Below the pieces are notes generated by a model. That model ran no database searches and had not been told where the DNA came from. It saw only the letters and a program-made list of their open reading frames with translations. From the NCBI GenBank assembly GCA_029821455.1, contig JALGTI010000062.1:1-13681 (forward strand): 13,681 nucleotides of DNA, written 5' to 3'. Of the stretch, positions 13,127 to 13,681 are shown in pieces; within the stretch, counting starts at the first letter, position 1, and each line of letters opens with the position of its first letter. The translations under genes and the position numbers were made by a program. The stretch comes from Candidatus Zipacnadia bacterium. Lineage in GTDB: Bacteria; Armatimonadota; Zipacnadia; Zipacnadales; Zipacnadaceae.

Positions 13127-13681
13127 AGACCGCCGGCTGGTTGAGCACTTTCGACCGTGCCGGCGGTGGCGAGTTCTGCCTGGTGCCGACCCCTCAGGAC
13201 CCGGCCACGGGCGACTATCTGTTGAATGATGCCTACTATGAGGCTCGGTTGAATCGACCGACGGCGACTGGTCTTTCGGCGACGCGAAACAGTGATGGGA
13301 TGGCGGTGGCCGTGTTTGGGACGGAGGGGATTGGCCCTGACGAGCAATATGCATGGTTTGACAATATCAACGGGCCGGCCGGACTAGGCGCGGGCGCGGT
13401 ACGTGAATTGCTGGCGGCTGTCGGCAGTCCGCCGGATGACAATCCGCTGAACCTGCAGACCGGCTGCGATGTGGATGTGAGCTACACGTCCGGCGGCAGC
13501 CCGTACACTGACACCGTGCACTTGCCGGGGCCGGTGCTGTGGAAGCAGCAGTTGCCGCTGAACGAGCGGCGCGTCACGCCGCCGGCGACGGACCGCAAGG
13601 TTGTGGTCTCCTCCTCAGACCTGGCGGACTATGATGGAACCAGCCCGCCGTCGCTGCCGGCATTCCCCGCAAGCGCCGGGG
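13066..13681 (+). pseudogene. Propeller protein, third segment, open to the window edge
   Basis: After a stop at 13063-13065 this frame is open to the right edge (about 205 codons). Convincing coding sequence starts at about 13090 with TPVWHSWNGAAIETAGWLST, followed by FDRAGGGEFCLVPTPQDPAT, then NDAYYEARLNRPTATGLSAT, GPDEQYAWFDNINGPAG and LPGPVLWKQQLPLNERRVTP, then DRKVVVSSSDLADYDG. 'GTPVWH' and 'PVLWKQQLPL' are in keeping with propeller blades. No stop or downstream gene is seen, so the C-terminus lies outside. There is no plausible start of its own. Confidence 0.62.

Noticed and set aside
1..13681. Mobile elements, CRISPR arrays, tRNA or rRNA genes, toxin-antitoxin or phage genes
   Set aside because: None of the expected repeats, inverted termini, cloverleaf or conserved motifs could be found on either strand.

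Overview
The window reads as a GC-rich chromosomal or metagenomic segment from a bacterium with a cell-surface pilin-type (type IV pilus or type II secretion) assembly system. The prepilin at 2070-2891 has the composition FTLVELLVVIAIIAVLVAIL followed by FPVFSTVREKAREAQC. This FPVF...REKAR pattern is, to my knowledge, typical of Armatimonadota, so I infer that phylum or a close relative. No rRNA, tRNA, CRISPR array, transposase or plasmid function is visible.

Layout. (1) 1-210, minus strand: the 5' end of a gene for a secreted protein resembling the N-terminal domain of DUF4838 / glycoside-hydrolase-associated proteins, running off the left edge. (2) 343-856, plus: a COG2426 (Sm_multidrug_ex) small membrane protein, broken by a one-base frameshift at about 433. 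(3) 960-1835: an A24 prepilin peptidase (PilD/GspO type) with both zinc CxxC pairs and the GxGD motif. (4) 2070-2891: a prepilin of modest size that appears to be its own transcription unit, with a TATAAT box just upstream and a hairpin terminator just downstream. (5) 3010-13681 and beyond: five co-directional genes 48-71 bp apart. In order these are a PilV/GspI-like prepilin (582 aa), a GspG/H-like prepilin (274 aa), a PilW/GspJ-like prepilin (about 662 aa), a PilX/GspK-like prepilin (1066 aa), and a secreted protein with a Rossmann-like domain and the start of a PQQ-type beta-propeller. The last gene is split by frameshifts at about 12794 and between 13060 and 13095 and continues past the right edge.

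How the genes may work together. The peptidase would cleave the prepilins after the Gly preceding their hydrophobic segments. The four downstream prepilins match, in order and type, the minor-pilin / minor-pseudopilin set that forms a pilus-tip or pseudopilus-tip complex. Three are far larger than the usual 150-320 residues, with big beta-rich ectodomains. The final secreted propeller protein occupies the place that pilY1 holds after pilV-pilW-pilX in Pseudomonas-type clusters. It also carries loops of the DxDxDxxxD form known from the PilY1 calcium site. I propose it as an analog of PilY1, that is, a tip adhesin or tip cap. No assembly ATPase, platform protein or secretin is in the window, so the machinery that assembles these proteins must lie elsewhere.

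The four intact prepilin genes between two broken genes, and the small size of each lesion (one or two bases), leave open whether the frameshifts are biological decay or sequence error.
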